From Clostridia bacterium (GTDB taxonomy: Bacteria; Bacillota; Clostridia; UBA1381), in contig CAADSR010000031.1 of NCBI GenBank assembly GCA_900751685.1, positions 1 through 6,315 on the forward strand: 6,315 nucleotides of DNA, written 5' to 3'. Below, in pieces: positions 5,528 to 6,315 of this stretch (positions within the stretch are counted from its first letter, which is position 1; each line of letters begins with the position of its first letter). The translations under genes and the position numbers were made by a program. The notes beneath the pieces were generated by a model, which searched no databases, was not told the DNA's origin, and saw only the letters and a list, made by a program, of their open reading frames with translations.

Positions 5528-6315
5528 ATGAAATACTTTCATCAAAAAATTAATTATATGTCTACTGAATGTTCCTTGAAAATGGGACGTTCAAACCCCG
5601 GGACAGGTAGTTACGAGACTCATTGGCATAACAGCATTGAGATGATTTACGGCTTTGAAAATGAGTACTCTGTAACTGCAGGCCAGAAAAAATTTCATCT
5701 CTGCAAGAGGGATATCCTCTTTATTCCGTGCCGTGTTTTGCATTCATTTCATATGGAAAACCAAACTTCCCGGTTATATTTCCTACAATTTAAGCTCTCA
5801 CCGGTCTATTTTGGAGGGGATATCGACCGTACTAAAAAACAGAAAGATACCTTTAACCCTATCATGGAACAAGTCACAATAATAAACCATGAGGATAATC
5901 CTGAACTTCATCCTTGCCTGGTTCAAACAGTGGAAGAGCTTATTCATACTATGGAACGCTGCCAAAATGGCTACCGGTATCATGCAATCAGCAAATTGTA
6001 TGAGATCCTGGCCCTTCTCACTCAATTCCCAGCTGCATCCTCTTATTATTCAGATCATATGAACACAGATGAACTTGAAACACTTACCAAAACATTGGCA
6101 TTTATTGAAGATAATTTTAATAAGCATATCACGATTGATGATGCAGCAAAGCAGTGTGGTTTCAACACAAAATATTTTGGAAGGATCTTTAATAAAATAA
6201 CCGGTTCTTATTTTAATGATTTTTTAAATGACTTTAGAATAAAAAAAGCGACTGAATTGCTTCAGCAAAACCCTGTATCGGTTTCAGATGTGGCATACTC
6301 CTGCGGCTTCACAAG
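5528..6315 (+). CDS. AraC-family transcription regulator with cupin-type sensor (C-terminus cut)
   Basis: 262 complete codons are visible and the frame is open at the right edge. The N-terminal half is a cupin-like AraC ligand-binding domain: THWHNSIEMIY (31-41) supplies H32, H34 and E38, followed by CKRDILFIPCRVLHSFH (59-75), the usual 'gD.lFIPp...Hsfh' strand pair. The C-terminal AraC DNA-binding domain starts near 182. The first helix-turn-helix lies at about 202-223 (ITIDDAAKQCGFNTKYFGRIF), the linking helix at about 228-247 (FRIKKATELL), and the second helix-turn-helix begins VSVSDVAYSCGFT (250-262) where the window ends. About 25-35 residues are probably missing. In this family the cupin half often senses a sugar and the protein activates a neighbouring carbohydrate gene. 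Its divergent position next to the GH95 gene suggests it controls that gene, though no ligand can be read from sequence. Confidence 0.92.
   Translation, partial: MKYFHQKINYMSTECSLKMGRSNPGTGSYETHWHNSIEMIYGFENEYSVTAGQKKFHLCKRDILFIPCRVLHSFHMENQTSRLYFLQFKLSPVYFGGDIDRTKKQKDTFNPIMEQVTIINHEDNPELHPCLVQTVEELIHTMERCQNGYRYHAISKLYEILALLTQFPAASSYYSDHMNTDELETLTKTLAFIEDNFNKHITIDDAAKQCGFNTKYFGRIFNKITGSYFNDFLNDFRIKKATELLQQNPVSVSDVAYSCGFT

Noticed and set aside
5798..6025. Minus-strand open frame of 75 codons
   Set aside because: Antisense to the AraC-family gene, whose cupin and helix-turn-helix motifs show the coding strand.
1..6315. CRISPR arrays, tRNA/rRNA genes, insertion sequences or phage genes
   Set aside because: I saw no regularly spaced repeats, no tRNA-like cloverleaf, no transposase motifs and no terminal inverted repeats.

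Overview
The window suggests a low-GC Firmicute, most likely a gut-type Clostridia/Lachnospiraceae member. The evidence is AT-rich intergenic DNA, strong AGGAGG-like ribosome binding sites about 7 nt from their starts, Gram-positive signal peptides, and a very large multi-domain secreted glycosidase with a C-terminal module typical of such organisms. The assignment is an inference from sequence style; no marker gene is present.

Layout from left to right. (1) 1-227, minus strand: the first 75 codons of a secreted protein of unknown function, cut by the window edge. It has its own promoter (about 300-327) and a perfect 12-bp palindrome (280-291) just downstream of the predicted start point. (2) 242-543: an AT-rich non-coding stretch that also holds a hairpin terminator (487-517) for the next gene. 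(3) 544-5157, minus strand: a 1537-residue secreted glycoside hydrolase of family GH95 (alpha-L-fucosidase/alpha-L-galactosidase family). It has about 565 residues of beta-rich accessory modules before the catalytic core and a roughly 90-residue module after it. (4) 5171-5527: a divergent intergenic region with a weak minus-strand promoter whose -35 lies inside a perfect 12-bp direct repeat, plus two inverted repeats and an unexplained internal Shine-Dalgarno sequence. (5) 5528-6315, plus strand: an AraC-family transcription regulator with a cupin-like sensor and most of its DNA-binding domain, cut by the right edge.

The simplest reading is a local carbohydrate-response switch. The AraC regulator would sense a sugar released from glycans and activate the divergent GH95 gene, which has a weak -35 and repeat sites where an AraC activator would bind. 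The GH95 enzyme would be exported to remove terminal alpha-L-fucose, or a related L-sugar, from host or plant glycans. The left-hand secreted gene is separated by a terminator and has its own promoter, so it need not be co-regulated. The most notable protein feature is a Cys (C998) at the active-site position where characterised GH95 fucosidases are recalled to have His and an alpha-L-galactosidase Thr. Substrate specificity therefore cannot be assumed. No convincing novel multi-gene system is visible; the window holds three genes and their control regions.
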